The notes under the pieces were generated by a model. The model had not been told where the DNA came from. It ran no database searches and was given only the letters and a program-made list of their open reading frames with translations. Source: Stakelama flava (lineage in GTDB: Bacteria; Pseudomonadota; Alphaproteobacteria; Sphingomonadales; Sphingomonadaceae). Taken from it: a stretch of 64,000 nt of DNA. Shown here piece after piece: positions 8,938-17,357 of this stretch. The first letter of the stretch is position 1; the number at the start of each line of letters is the position of its first letter. Location: assembly GCF_019351405.1 (NCBI RefSeq), contig NZ_JAHWZX010000013.1:1-64000 (forward strand). The letters run 5' to 3'. The position numbers were made by a program, and so were the translations under genes.

Positions 8938-9662
8938 ATCGTCCACCCCCCATCGATGTTGATCGCCTGTCCGGTGGTGTAGGTCGCGCCTGCCAGATAA
9001 ACGACGAGGTCGGCAATTTCTTCGGCGGTGCCGATCCGACCGATCGGCTGGCGCGCGACGAATGCGGATCGGGTAGCTTCGTAATCGCCCTGTGCCGACA
9101 GCCGCTCTTTCAATGACGGCGTTTCGACAGTCCCCGGACAGATGCAGTTGCAGCGTATGCCCTGTGCGACATGATCGGCGGCCAACGCCTTGGTCATGCC
9201 CACAACGGCTGCCTTGGTTGTTCCATAGACGAACCGGTTGGGAACGCCCTTCGTACTCGACGCGACAGAAGCCATGTTGACGATCGCACCGTCGCCCTTG
9301 TTGATCATCGCGGGAAGCACGGCGCGGCACATCCTCACCATCGCCTTTACATTCAGCGCATAGGCGAAATCGAGATCATCGTCGCTCGCCTCCATGATCG
9401 TACCGCCATGCACGACGCCAGCGCAGTTGAAGAGGATGTCGACCGCGCCGACCTGTGCCATGCACTCACTGATCGCATCGGCGTCGAGAACGTCGAGGAC
9501 GCGCGTTTCGATGCCATGCTCCGTCAGCGGTGACAGCGCATCGGCATTGATGTCGGTGGCGATCACCCGCGCGCCCGCCGCCGCCAGAGCCAGTGCGGAA
9601 GCGCGTCCGATGCCCTGCCCCGCAGCGGTAACAAGGGCGGTCTTTCCGGTCAGGTCAATCAC
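8934..9662 (-). CDS. SDR dehydrogenase, 2-keto-3-deoxy-L-fuconate / DHRS6-like
   Basis: NAD-dependent short-chain dehydrogenase, 242 aa. GTG at 9662 is the likely start, with AAAGGA upstream and the typical opening IDLTGKTALVTAAGQGIG. Catalytic YGTTKAAVVG and the C-terminal GQAINIDGGWTI are present. NCICPGTVETPSLKERL and SSTKGVPNRFVY are hallmarks of the DHRS6-like group, which includes bacterial 2-keto-3-deoxy-L-fuconate 4-dehydrogenases. With the fucosidase downstream, oxidation of a 2-keto-3-deoxy-6-deoxy-hexonate from L-fucose is a sensible guess, but no L-fuconate dehydratase is in the window. It overlaps the GH42 gene by 4 bp. Confidence 0.75.
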   Translation of the reverse strand: MIDLTGKTALVTAAGQGIGRASALALAAAGARVIATDINADALSPLTEHGIETRVLDVLDADAISECMAQVGAVDILFNCAGVVHGGTIMEASDDDLDFAYALNVKAMVRMCRAVLPAMINKGDGAIVNMASVASSTKGVPNRFVYGTTKAAVVGMTKALAADHVAQGIRCNCICPGTVETPSLKERLSAQGDYEATRSAFVARQPIGRIGTAEEIADLVVYLAGATYTTGQAINIDGGWTI

Positions 9663-9675
9663 GTCGATTCCTTTA

Positions 9676-10728
9676 TCAGTCGCGAGGCACCGGAGTGCCG
9701 GCTTGTCGGTTTGCGTCGTAGCAGGCCTCGACCAGCGCCATGGTGCGCCAGGCATCGTCGACATGCGTGGAAAGTCGGCTCTCCTCACCGCTCGCCACTC
9801 GCTGAAGATTGGCCATCGGTCCGATAAAGGCGTCGGGAAACCAGCCGCCCGACAGCGACACCTGTTCCCAATCGCCACCGCGCCGCGCGAACCATAATTC
9901 GTCGGGTTCGCCCGTCGGATAATCGAGGAGCACACCCAGCTTCGCCATCATCGCGCCCTTCGTCCCTTCGACGCGAAAGCTCGCGTCCTGAAAGCGGCGG
10001 CCGAAATCATGATGGTGGTTGATCGACAGCGCGACGCGAAGCGACTTGTCATAGTCGAGCAGAATGGAGGTTCGCGTATCGGTAAGTTCGCTGTCAGGAT
10101 ATGAAAAGCTGCGCGCGAGCGCTGCGTGCGGATTGCCGGCTAGCGCGCGGATCGTGTCGAGATAATGGATCGAATGCGACACGACCTCCACCCGCGGATT
10201 GGTCTTCAGATGTGGAAAGAGATGCCAGGGCGTGACGAGGTTGATGTGCACCTCGATCTCAACCAGTTCGCCCAGCAGGCCTTGCCGCATGGCGTCGGCG
10301 ATGCCCAGCATCATCGGGGAATAGCGAAGCTGGAAATTGACCGCCGCGTTCAGGCCGCGCTCGCGCACGACGTCACGAATCGATGTTGCGTCGGCAAGCG
10401 TCAGCCCCATCGGTTTTTGCAGCAGCACATGCGCACCGCGGGGCAGCGTACGAAGAATGTCGGCATGGGCGACAGGGGGAGCGGCGACATCGAACACCGC
10501 ATCGTGCGCCGCAGCTTCCTCGATCGAAGAAAAAACGCGCGGGACGACCCATTTCTGCGCCAAGCCGCGGGCGCATTCGCTATCAGGGTCAAATAGTCCT
10601 GCAATTGGGAAGCCCGCCTTTCGATAGGCAGGAAGATGCGCATCCTTCACGATGCCGCCGGTGCCGATGATCACGATCGGGCGCGGCGCGGTGGGCATCG
10701 GCCAATGCTGTTGAAGCTGCAGGGTCAT
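9676..10728 (-). CDS. Gfo/Idh/MocA family sugar oxidoreductase
   Basis: NAD(P)-dependent oxidoreductase of the Gfo/Idh/MocA family, 350 aa, cytoplasmic. It has the Rossmann motif VIIGTGGIVKDAHLPAY (about 18-34). The family EKP lysine motif appears as LLQKPMG, an E-to-Q variant. A C-terminal dimerisation domain follows, with HSIHYLDTIRALAG and DDAWRTMALVEACY. The start overlaps the upstream solute-binding-like gene by ATGA. Its sugar substrate cannot be told from sequence. Its place between transport genes and glycosidases suggests it oxidises the imported or liberated sugar. Confidence 0.85.
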   Translation of the reverse strand: MTLQLQQHWPMPTAPRPIVIIGTGGIVKDAHLPAYRKAGFPIAGLFDPDSECARGLAQKWVVPRVFSSIEEAAAHDAVFDVAAPPVAHADILRTLPRGAHVLLQKPMGLTLADATSIRDVVRERGLNAAVNFQLRYSPMMLGIADAMRQGLLGELVEIEVHINLVTPWHLFPHLKTNPRVEVVSHSIHYLDTIRALAGNPHAALARSFSYPDSELTDTRTSILLDYDKSLRVALSINHHHDFGRRFQDASFRVEGTKGAMMAKLGVLLDYPTGEPDELWFARRGGDWEQVSLSGGWFPDAFIGPMANLQRVASGEESRLSTHVDDAWRTMALVEACYDANRQAGTPVPRD

Positions 10729-11915
10729 AGCGCCTGCGCACTCGCCTGCGCCTGTGCGAGCAGGTCAGCGGTCGGGGTGTCGTCGGTAGTCGCGCGGGTC
10801 ATCAGCTCGTCCACAATCCGCGAAATGGCGGCAAGCCGCGGCGTCAGCGGCATTTGCCGGGCATGTTCGTGAAGCCAGTCAAGCCGGTGGTAATAGGGAA
10901 TGTCGGCGTTCACATCGGGATCGGCCCAAGTGGACTTGCGCGTGCCGATCGCGCCCTCTTTCGCGGTTATCAGGTCCATCTCGGCCCGTGCACAATGGCG
11001 CATGAAATCCCAGGCGAGCGATTTGGCGGTGGAGCCGCGCCCCATCGCCAGCACCCAGAAGACGTTGAGCGACACGCTACGCCCGCCCGGCCCCGCAGGC
11101 AGCGGCGCAACATCAACCTTGCCCTTCACCTTGCTGTCGGGCGCGGTGTCGCCATAAGCCGCGAACCCAAACCAGTTGGCCATCATCGCTACCTTGCCTT
11201 CGGCGAACAACAATCCCGATTTTACGCTGTCCAGCGCATGGGGATCGGGGACCATCGCGCCGGTATCGGCGGCGAGTTCGCGCAGGAAATCCAGCGCGTC
11301 ATGCGCCTGATGCGACGTGAAGTCAGGACGCCCGTCGCGGTCGAACACTTCACCCCCCCGCGACCACACATGGATGCAGAAATCGTAGAAGCCGTTGTGA
11401 CCGTCGGGGTAGAGCGCCAGAACGGTGCCGTATCGCCCTTTGTCTGGAGCATGGAGCTTACGCGCGGCCTCATGAAAGCTTTCCCAGTTAGTCGGCACCG
11501 CAATTCCTGCTTCGGCAAGCAGGTCACAGCGATAGATCAGGCATTCGGGGCCGTCGTGATAGGGCAGTCCCCAATAACCGCCGTCAAAGCCCTGAAGCCC
11601 GGTAAGCGATGGGCTCCATCCGCGCGGAAAATCCGGCACTGCCGCGCGCGCCATGTAAGGCGTCAGGTCTTCCAGCAACCCTGCGCCCTGCGCCTCGGCG
11701 AGCCAGTCGGTCGCCATGAACGCTATGTCCCAGCTGCCGTCCCCCAGCCCGCCCGACCCGATGACTGCATCATGAAGCGTGTTCAGGTCCATCGCACGTG
11801 CTTCGAGTTCGGCGTCCTGACCAGTGGTACGGCAGAAATCGTCAAACTGGCGCGCAATGGCGCGTTCGAACGGCTCGAACTGACGCACCGCGATTTTCAG
11901 GCGCCGCCGGGTCAT
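10725..11915 (-). CDS. Solute-binding-like protein without signal peptide (family 1 SBP fold)
   Basis: A 396-aa protein resembling family 1 (MalE/UgpB-like) extracellular solute-binding proteins: SWDIAFMATDWLAEAQGAGL, GGYWGLPYHDGPECLIYR, FAEGKVAMMANWFGFAAYG and SKSLAWDF-type C-terminal lobe helices (AKSLAWDFMRHCARAE). It has no export signal. The ATG at 11915 is locked by a 4-bp overlap with the permease stop, and the protein begins directly with the first beta strand (RRLKIAVRQFEPFERAIARQ). MalE-type binding proteins do not normally serve ribose-type permeases, and this operon already has a ribose-type binding protein at 14583. It may therefore be an intracellular ligand-binding protein. A second leaderless protein of this kind is at 17358-18455. 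Confidence 0.75.
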   Translation of the reverse strand: MTRRRLKIAVRQFEPFERAIARQFDDFCRTTGQDAELEARAMDLNTLHDAVIGSGGLGDGSWDIAFMATDWLAEAQGAGLLEDLTPYMARAAVPDFPRGWSPSLTGLQGFDGGYWGLPYHDGPECLIYRCDLLAEAGIAVPTNWESFHEAARKLHAPDKGRYGTVLALYPDGHNGFYDFCIHVWSRGGEVFDRDGRPDFTSHQAHDALDFLRELAADTGAMVPDPHALDSVKSGLLFAEGKVAMMANWFGFAAYGDTAPDSKVKGKVDVAPLPAGPGGRSVSLNVFWVLAMGRGSTAKSLAWDFMRHCARAEMDLITAKEGAIGTRKSTWADPDVNADIPYYHRLDWLHEHARQMPLTPRLAAISRIVDELMTRATTDDTPTADLLAQAQASAQAL

Positions 11916-13078
11916 GCAGTCGCTCCTTCGACAACCGGGGGTGCCTCGGGTGCGGTATCGGCGACGGGTTTGCGGCTACGGCGGCGATTACCGCCGACCG
12001 TATAGATCGCGGCTGCAGCCACCACCACAACGCCTTCGATCAGCCCTTGGTAATTTGCGCCGAGGTTGAGGACATTGAACCCGTTCGTCAGGGTGAAGAG
12101 CAACAGCGCACCGACCACGGTCTTCACTACGCTGCCCGCCCCGCCGAAGAGCGAGGTGCCGCCCAGAATCGCGGCTGCGATGACGGTGAGTTCGCTCCCC
12201 TGGAGCGCGGTCGGGTTGATTGCGCCTAGCCGGCAGCCAAATAATATGCCGGCAAAGCCCGCCGCAACGCTTGAAAGCACGAAGGCAGCAAGTTTGTAGG
12301 CATGAACATTGACGCCCGACAGCCGTGCCGCCTCCGCATTGCCGCCCACGGCGTACAGCCGACGGCCAATGACAGTGAAGCGAAGCACCGCCCACATTAC
12401 GAAGGTGAACAGCGCCAGATAGATGACGGGCGCAGCCACCGCGACGGTGGGACCGGCCAGCAGGGCCAGTGCGCCAATAATCAGCCCCGCCGCGATGGGG
12501 AGCGGAGCGCGGCGCATGATCCCCGCGCCCGCAATCACTATGGTAAGCACCAGCGCCGGCCAGAAGAGCGAAATGCGGGTGCTTTCAAAGGCAAGCATAT
12601 GTCCCAGTATTGCGGGATTTTCGACCATCAGTGATCGCCCACCGGTCAGGATCAGCACCAGCCCGCGCACCGCGGTCAACGTACCTAGCGTCACGATGAA
12701 GGCGTTGATGCCGATGAACTGGACGATTGCGCCGTTGATCAGCCCGATTGCCGCCGCAGTGCATAGCGCAGCGAGCGCGGCCGGCACGAAGCCGATCGAC
12801 CCGGCAAGTCCGACCAGCACCGCCGCTGCGAGCGCGGCCACCGACGCGACCGACAGGTCGAACGCGCCGGTGATCAGCATGACCGTCATCGCAACGCCCA
12901 TGATACCGATCAGCGATGCTTGATATGCGATGTTGCCCAGATTTTCGGCGCTCAGATAAGGCGGCAGGCCACGCGAAGACGCAATCGCGGCGAGCACGAA
13001 CAGCAGGATCAGCAGCGCGTAATATACCCCTGCCTCCCGCAGCCCGAAGGTTCGGCGCCAATCGATTTTCGCACTCAT
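11912..13078 (-). CDS. Sugar ABC transporter permease (RbsC/BPD_transp_2 type)
   Basis: Inner-membrane permease of a ribose/xylose/galactose-type ABC importer, 388 aa, with about ten hydrophobic helices. The family signature region MGVAMTVMLITGAFDLSVASVAALAA (around residues 62-87) and the cytoplasmic loop GGNAEAARLSGVNVHAYK (the EAA-like contact with the ATPase) are present. It overlaps the ATPase gene by 4 bp upstream and the solute-binding-like gene by 4 bp downstream. The last 30 residues are a charged cytoplasmic tail (RRRSRKP). The imported sugar is not known; the operon context suggests a deoxy-sugar or galactoside breakdown product. Confidence 0.9.
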   Translation of the reverse strand: MSAKIDWRRTFGLREAGVYYALLILLFVLAAIASSRGLPPYLSAENLGNIAYQASLIGIMGVAMTVMLITGAFDLSVASVAALAAAVLVGLAGSIGFVPAALAALCTAAAIGLINGAIVQFIGINAFIVTLGTLTAVRGLVLILTGGRSLMVENPAILGHMLAFESTRISLFWPALVLTIVIAGAGIMRRAPLPIAAGLIIGALALLAGPTVAVAAPVIYLALFTFVMWAVLRFTVIGRRLYAVGGNAEAARLSGVNVHAYKLAAFVLSSVAAGFAGILFGCRLGAINPTALQGSELTVIAAAILGGTSLFGGAGSVVKTVVGALLLFTLTNGFNVLNLGANYQGLIEGVVVVAAAAIYTVGGNRRRSRKPVADTAPEAPPVVEGATA

Positions 13079-14589
13079 GCATTTGCTCCTGCCGCGGCAA
13101 CATCCGTGGTGCCGCCGGTCATCAAGGTGAGATCGGTTTCGCTGGTCGCGTACGGATCGGCCTGCCCGATCATCCGTCCGTCGCGCATCACCAGGATGCG
13201 GTCGCAGATCGCGAGTAGTTCCTCAAACTCGGACGACACCAGCATGACCGGAAGGCCTCCATCGGCAAGGGCACGAACCAGTTTCAGGATGTCGGTTCGC
13301 GCGCCGATGTCGATGCCCGCTGTTGGTTCGTCGAGTAGCAGGACGCGCGTATCGTCGGTCAGCCATTTGGCAACCACGACCTTTTGCGCATTGCCGCCCG
13401 ATAATTCGGTGACGAGCGCGTCCCCGCCCGGCGCCTTGATCGAAAGACGGTCGATCGCCGCCTTCGCATCCGCGCGTTCGCTCGCAGCGTCGATAAACGC
13501 GCCGCCGCGCTGGGACACCCGCGCAAGCGCGATGTTTTCGGCGAGCGAAAATTGCGGGACATAACCCTGTTCGGCGCGATCTTCCGGCACCAGCGCCAGT
13601 CCGGCGGCGACTGCTTCGTCCGGATACCGTCCCACCGTTTCGCCATCAAGCAGCACCTGTCCGCGCGCATCAGGATCGCTGCCGAACACCGCGTGCATCA
13701 ATTCGCTGCGGCCCGATCCGAGCACGCCTGCGATGCCGAGCACCTCGCCGGTGTGCAACGTGAAGGAAACGGGTGACAGTTTGCCGGGCGAGCGCAGGTC
13801 CTGCACTTCCAGCCGGGGTTCGCCCAGCGAGCGCGCCTGATCCGGCCGGGCGATGGCCGCGACTGCGCGACCGGCGATCGCTTCGGCGATACGCGCCTCG
13901 TCCAGCGTATCGGTTTCGGCATGCAGCACCGCCCGCCCGTCACGCAGCACCGTGACCTCGTCGGTAAGCGCCATGATTTCGTCGAGGAAGTGCGACACGA
14001 ACAAAATCGCCTTGCCTTCGTCATACGCCAGCCGCCGGATGGTGCGGTACACGGTCTGACGCTCATCGCCCGCAAGCGAGGCGGTAGGTTCGTCCATCAC
14101 CACGAGTTCGGCGCCGCCGGCAAGCGCCTGCGCAATCGCGACCATCTGCCGCGCGCCGATGGGCAGCTGCGCCACTGGCGTGTTGAGGTCGAACGGATGG
14201 CCAAGCGTCGATACGATAGCGCCGATACGCTCGCGATCCGCCGTCCGGTTACGCCATGTACCGCGTTCATCAAGCAGGATGTTTTCCAGCGCCGATAGCG
14301 TCGGAACCAGCGGGATATGCTGATAGATGGTCGCAACGCCCGCTTCGCGCGGGTGGCGCGGCCGCGTCCAGCGCACCGCCTCGCCATGCCAGCGGATCGC
14401 ACCTCCGCTTGCAGGCAGCGCGCCCGAAAGGATTTTGATCAGCGTCGATTTGCCCGCACCGTTCGCGCCCAGCAGCCCATGCACCCGCCCTGCCCGCAGA
14501 TCGAGATCGACCCCGGCTAGCGCGACCGTGCCATTCGGAAAGGTCTTGGTCACGCCGTCCAGCGATAGCAAGGGCGGATGCGTCACCAT
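13075..14589 (-). CDS. Sugar ABC transporter ATP-binding protein (RbsA/MglA type)
   Basis: Double-domain ATPase, 504 aa, as in ribose and galactose importers. The first domain has Walker A GANGAGKST, a weak signature (LPIGARQM) and Walker B VVMDEPTAS. The second has the usual degenerate Walker A GVLGSGRSE, the signature ELSGGNAQK and Walker B LLLDEPTAG. The ATG at 14589 overlaps the stop of the periplasmic binding protein gene by 7 bp. It energises the permease encoded immediately downstream. Confidence 0.92.
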   Translation of the reverse strand: MVTHPPLLSLDGVTKTFPNGTVALAGVDLDLRAGRVHGLLGANGAGKSTLIKILSGALPASGGAIRWHGEAVRWTRPRHPREAGVATIYQHIPLVPTLSALENILLDERGTWRNRTADRERIGAIVSTLGHPFDLNTPVAQLPIGARQMVAIAQALAGGAELVVMDEPTASLAGDERQTVYRTIRRLAYDEGKAILFVSHFLDEIMALTDEVTVLRDGRAVLHAETDTLDEARIAEAIAGRAVAAIARPDQARSLGEPRLEVQDLRSPGKLSPVSFTLHTGEVLGIAGVLGSGRSELMHAVFGSDPDARGQVLLDGETVGRYPDEAVAAGLALVPEDRAEQGYVPQFSLAENIALARVSQRGGAFIDAASERADAKAAIDRLSIKAPGGDALVTELSGGNAQKVVVAKWLTDDTRVLLLDEPTAGIDIGARTDILKLVRALADGGLPVMLVSSEFEELLAICDRILVMRDGRMIGQADPYATSETDLTLMTGGTTDVAAAGANA

Positions 14590-15590
14590 TGGCCGACGCA
14601 CTTCGCGACATTCGCGCGGGTGACTGCCGGTATCGGATAAGTAAGGAAACGCCCCTGCGCGGTCGTTGTTTTGTCATGCAGCGCTTCGAACGCGAGCGCA
14701 CCCAGCGCTTCGGGCTTGAAGCATACGGTGCCGTCCACCGCCCCTGCCTTGATCGAGGCAACGGCAAGCTTCGATCCCCCGACACCGATCAGGCGCGCGT
14801 GAGACCCAGCAGCGCGAACCGCACGCGCGCAGCCGATCACCATGTCGTCTGCCTCGTTGAAGAACAGATCGACGCCGGGATGCGCGGCCAGAATGTTCTG
14901 ACAAGCAGCCTCGCCCCCTTCGGACGTCCAGTTTCCCGGCTGCGCTGCGACCACGCGATACCAAACGCCGGCTTGGTCAAGCGCAGCGCGAAACCCGCGC
15001 GCGCGCTGTTCCACTTCAGGGAAGCCGGCGGCGCCTTCGATAATGGCGATCTTCGCAGACCGCCCGTCGGGCATGAGCCGCGCGGCGAGTTCCCCGGCCT
15101 TGTACCCCGCCTCCACCTCATCCTGGGAAGCAAGCGCGACAAGGCCCGGATAGACGTCTTTCACGTCGCGGCTGCGCGGGTCGCCGACGAGCGCAGCGAC
15201 GGCGGCGATCGGCACGTCTGCGCTTTCGGCACGCTTCACCCAGCCCTGCGCAACCACCGAATCGAGGGGCATGACCGCGATACCGTCGACCCGCTGCGCC
15301 AGCATGTCGTCGATGTCGTTCGCCTGTTTCTGAACATCGCCCTGCGCGTCCAGGATGATCGCGGTCGCGTCGGCCTTTGCCGCGGCGTCACGAAACCCCT
15401 TGGCGATCGCAGCGGCGAACGGATAGCTTAGCCCCACGGTCGACAGGCCGTAGCGCCCGCCCGAACCACTCACCGCGACATCTGCGCTGACATAGGCCGC
15501 GCGCGCTAATTGGCGAAGCGCCACCAGCGAGGCGATGGCGACAATGGCAATCAGCACGGTCAAGGCCAAAGGGACGGGACGCAGCCGCAT
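14583..15590 (-). CDS. Periplasmic sugar-binding protein (RbsB-like) with N-terminal membrane anchor
   Basis: Substrate-binding protein of the LacI/RbsB fold, 335 aa, delivering sugar to the permease/ATPase pair. A single hydrophobic segment (about residues 8-27) near the N-terminus without an obvious cleavage motif may act as signal or anchor. Typical features are VGLSYPFAAAIAKGFRDAA, DMLAQRVDGIAVMPLDS, and DLFFNEADDMVIGCARAV near the hinge. It starts 3 bp after the MaoC gene and overlaps the ATPase gene. The ligand is unknown. Confidence 0.88.
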   Translation of the reverse strand: MRLRPVPLALTVLIAIVAIASLVALRQLARAAYVSADVAVSGSGGRYGLSTVGLSYPFAAAIAKGFRDAAAKADATAIILDAQGDVQKQANDIDDMLAQRVDGIAVMPLDSVVAQGWVKRAESADVPIAAVAALVGDPRSRDVKDVYPGLVALASQDEVEAGYKAGELAARLMPDGRSAKIAIIEGAAGFPEVEQRARGFRAALDQAGVWYRVVAAQPGNWTSEGGEAACQNILAAHPGVDLFFNEADDMVIGCARAVRAAGSHARLIGVGGSKLAVASIKAGAVDGTVCFKPEALGALAFEALHDKTTTAQGRFLTYPIPAVTRANVAKCVGQW

Positions 15591-15593
15591 GGC

Positions 15594-16046
15594 TTACCCG
15601 TCAGCCTTTCGCCGTTCGACCAGATAAAGATGTTCGCACGCGAGAACCGTGTCGCCGCGCTGGTTCTGGACATCGACCTTTTCGACGACAACGCCATGCC
15701 CCGCCCGCTTGGGATGGTCGCGCTTCTCCGCGATCGTCGTGACGGTGCGGATCGTATCGCCGATATGAACCGGACGAATGAAGCGCATCCGGTCATAACC
15801 ATAGGACATGGCGCGCGGGTTGATCGTGGTGGCGGTCAGCCCGATCCCGACCGAAAAGATCAGCGTGCCATGGGCAATACGCTGACCGATTTCCTGGGTG
15901 GCGCACCATTCGGCATCGACATGGTGCGGGAAATAATCGCCGGTATGTCCGGCATGAACCACGAAATCAGTCTCGGTGATCGTGCGACCGAAACTTTCGC
16001 GCTTCGCACCGATCTCATATTCCTCGAAAAACTGTTCGACGATCAT
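15594..16046 (-). CDS. MaoC-like hot-dog hydratase/dehydratase
   Basis: A 150-aa single hot-dog domain protein of the MaoC family. The R-specific hydratase motif is present as [14 protein letters not shown] followed by [13 protein letters not shown], with the catalytic Asp and His of the family (TGD and HHVD). Such enzymes hydrate enoyl-CoA thioesters. The gene starts inside the stop of the CaiB gene (ATGA) and runs into the sugar ABC importer genes. This pairing with a CoA-transferase suggests a CoA-thioester step linked to the glycan locus. What that acyl-CoA is cannot be deduced. Confidence 0.88.
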   Translation of the reverse strand: MIVEQFFEEYEIGAKRESFGRTITETDFVVHAGHTGDYFPHHVDAEWCATQEIGQRIAHGTLIFSVGIGLTATTINPRAMSYGYDRMRFIRPVHIGDTIRTVTTIAEKRDHPKRAGHGVVVEKVDVQNQRGDTVLACEHLYLVERRKADG

Positions 16047-17236
16047 GGAGTGACTCCCTCATCCAGTTCGCGTTCGATCTGCGCGCGCTCGGCGCCGAGG
16101 CGCGGTCCGGAGCTTTCGCTCGTCAGGATGCTGCCGTCGATACGGATGGGGCAGCGGGTAAGTGTCAGAGTATCGCCCGCAGGTGACCTTACCTGCTGCG
16201 TCGCGTGCAGCGCTTCGAACGCAGGCTCGGCGCGCAGGGCGGGCCAGTCGAGCACCGGCGCCGCCCAGATGCCGGCAGGTTCGAGCAGAGCGCGCCAATG
16301 CTCCGTTGTCTTCGTCGCCAATCTGTCGCGGATCACCGCCTTGATCGCGTCACGCTCGGCAAACCAGCGATCGGGCGCAAAATCGGTGAGCATATCGAGA
16401 CCCAACAATTCGCCCAGCCGGTCGACCGGCGCCATGGCGAGTGCGAGATGGCCATCCTCGGTTGGATAGATGCCATAGGGCGCCGCGAGATAAACGTTCG
16501 CGTTCGCCACCCCACTGCGCGCCGGCATGGGTTCCTCGCGGTTCAGGTGCACCGAAAGATGCTCGAACTGCAGATCGATCGCCGTTTCCATCAGGCTGAC
16601 ATCGACGCGCCCCCCTTCCCCGGTCGTTCCGCGCCGCACAAGGAGTGCCAGAATGCCTTGGCACAGATGCGCGCCCGCCATCATGTCAGTGATCGAAAGC
16701 CCTGCCGGAACGGGCGGACCGTCGGCATCGCCGGACAGCCAGGCAATGCCCGACAGCGATTGAACGAGCAGGTCCTGGCCCGGCCGGTCGCGCCAGGGGC
16801 CGTCGGGGCCATAACCGCTTACCCCGGCATAGACGAGACGCGGATTGAGCGCCTGAACGGTATCCCATCCAAGGCCAAGCCGGTCCATAATGCCTGGACG
16901 GAAATTGTGGATCAGCACATCCGCCCGCTCGATCAGCCGCTTTACCGCGGCAAGGTCGTCAGCATCCTTCAAATCGGCGGTAAAGCTCTGCTTACCGCGA
17001 TTGATCGCGTGGAAAAGCGCGCTGTCTTCATCGAAAGGAAGATCGGCGAGATACAGTCCACGGCTCGAATCGCCGCCCGCGGGACGTTCAACCTTCACCA
17101 CCCGCGCGCCAAGATCTGCAAGTCGCAACGCGCAGGACGGTCCGGCAAGAAACTGGCTGAAATCCAGCACCATCAGCCCGTCCAGCGGACGCCGCGCAAC
17201 GACGTGGCCCGTATCTGATTTCATGTCGGTCGGCAC
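16043..17236 (-). CDS. CaiB/BaiF (class III) CoA-transferase, copy 1
   Basis: Class III CoA-transferase, 397 aa, first gene of the long minus-strand operon. The GTG at 17236 was chosen because AAGGAGGGG sits about 7 bp upstream. Family blocks: [50 protein letters not shown], and [11 protein letters not shown], whose Asp corresponds to the nucleophile of formyl-CoA transferase. The C-terminal part has the usual [12 protein letters not shown] motif. It is very similar throughout to the product of 18452-19609, which is transcribed in the opposite direction from the other side of the shared control region. Donor and acceptor acids are unknown. Confidence 0.92.
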   Translation of the reverse strand: MPTDMKSDTGHVVARRPLDGLMVLDFSQFLAGPSCALRLADLGARVVKVERPAGGDSSRGLYLADLPFDEDSALFHAINRGKQSFTADLKDADDLAAVKRLIERADVLIHNFRPGIMDRLGLGWDTVQALNPRLVYAGVSGYGPDGPWRDRPGQDLLVQSLSGIAWLSGDADGPPVPAGLSITDMMAGAHLCQGILALLVRRGTTGEGGRVDVSLMETAIDLQFEHLSVHLNREEPMPARSGVANANVYLAAPYGIYPTEDGHLALAMAPVDRLGELLGLDMLTDFAPDRWFAERDAIKAVIRDRLATKTTEHWRALLEPAGIWAAPVLDWPALRAEPAFEALHATQQVRSPAGDTLTLTRCPIRIDGSILTSESSGPRLGAERAQIERELDEGVTP

Positions 17237-17253
17237 CCAGCCGCCCCTCCTTA

Positions 17254-17273
17254 ATTAGTCATCTTATATGATG
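17254..17273. promoter_or_regulatory. Putative operator in divergent control region of the two CoA-transferase operons
   Basis: The 121-bp gap between the divergent starts at 17236 and 17358 contains ATTAGTCATCTTATATGATG. This shares the pattern TAGTnnTnnTnATAT with sites upstream of 25222, 32010 and 40237. It also contains a short inverted repeat CATC/GATG. Its AT-richness stands out from the surrounding GC-rich DNA. A role as binding site for the GntR regulator at 36617 is a guess. Confidence 0.4.
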
Positions 17274-17357
17274 TTTCTTCACAAACGCTATGAGGCGGGC
17301 TAGACCAAGTCAACTGGTTTCGGGACGACACCGAACACGAAGGAGAGCGAGACGACG

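Noticed and set aside
10854-12005. Plus-strand frame of about 383 codons
   Set aside because: Antisense to the solute-binding-like and permease genes, both of which have clear family motifs and coupled starts.
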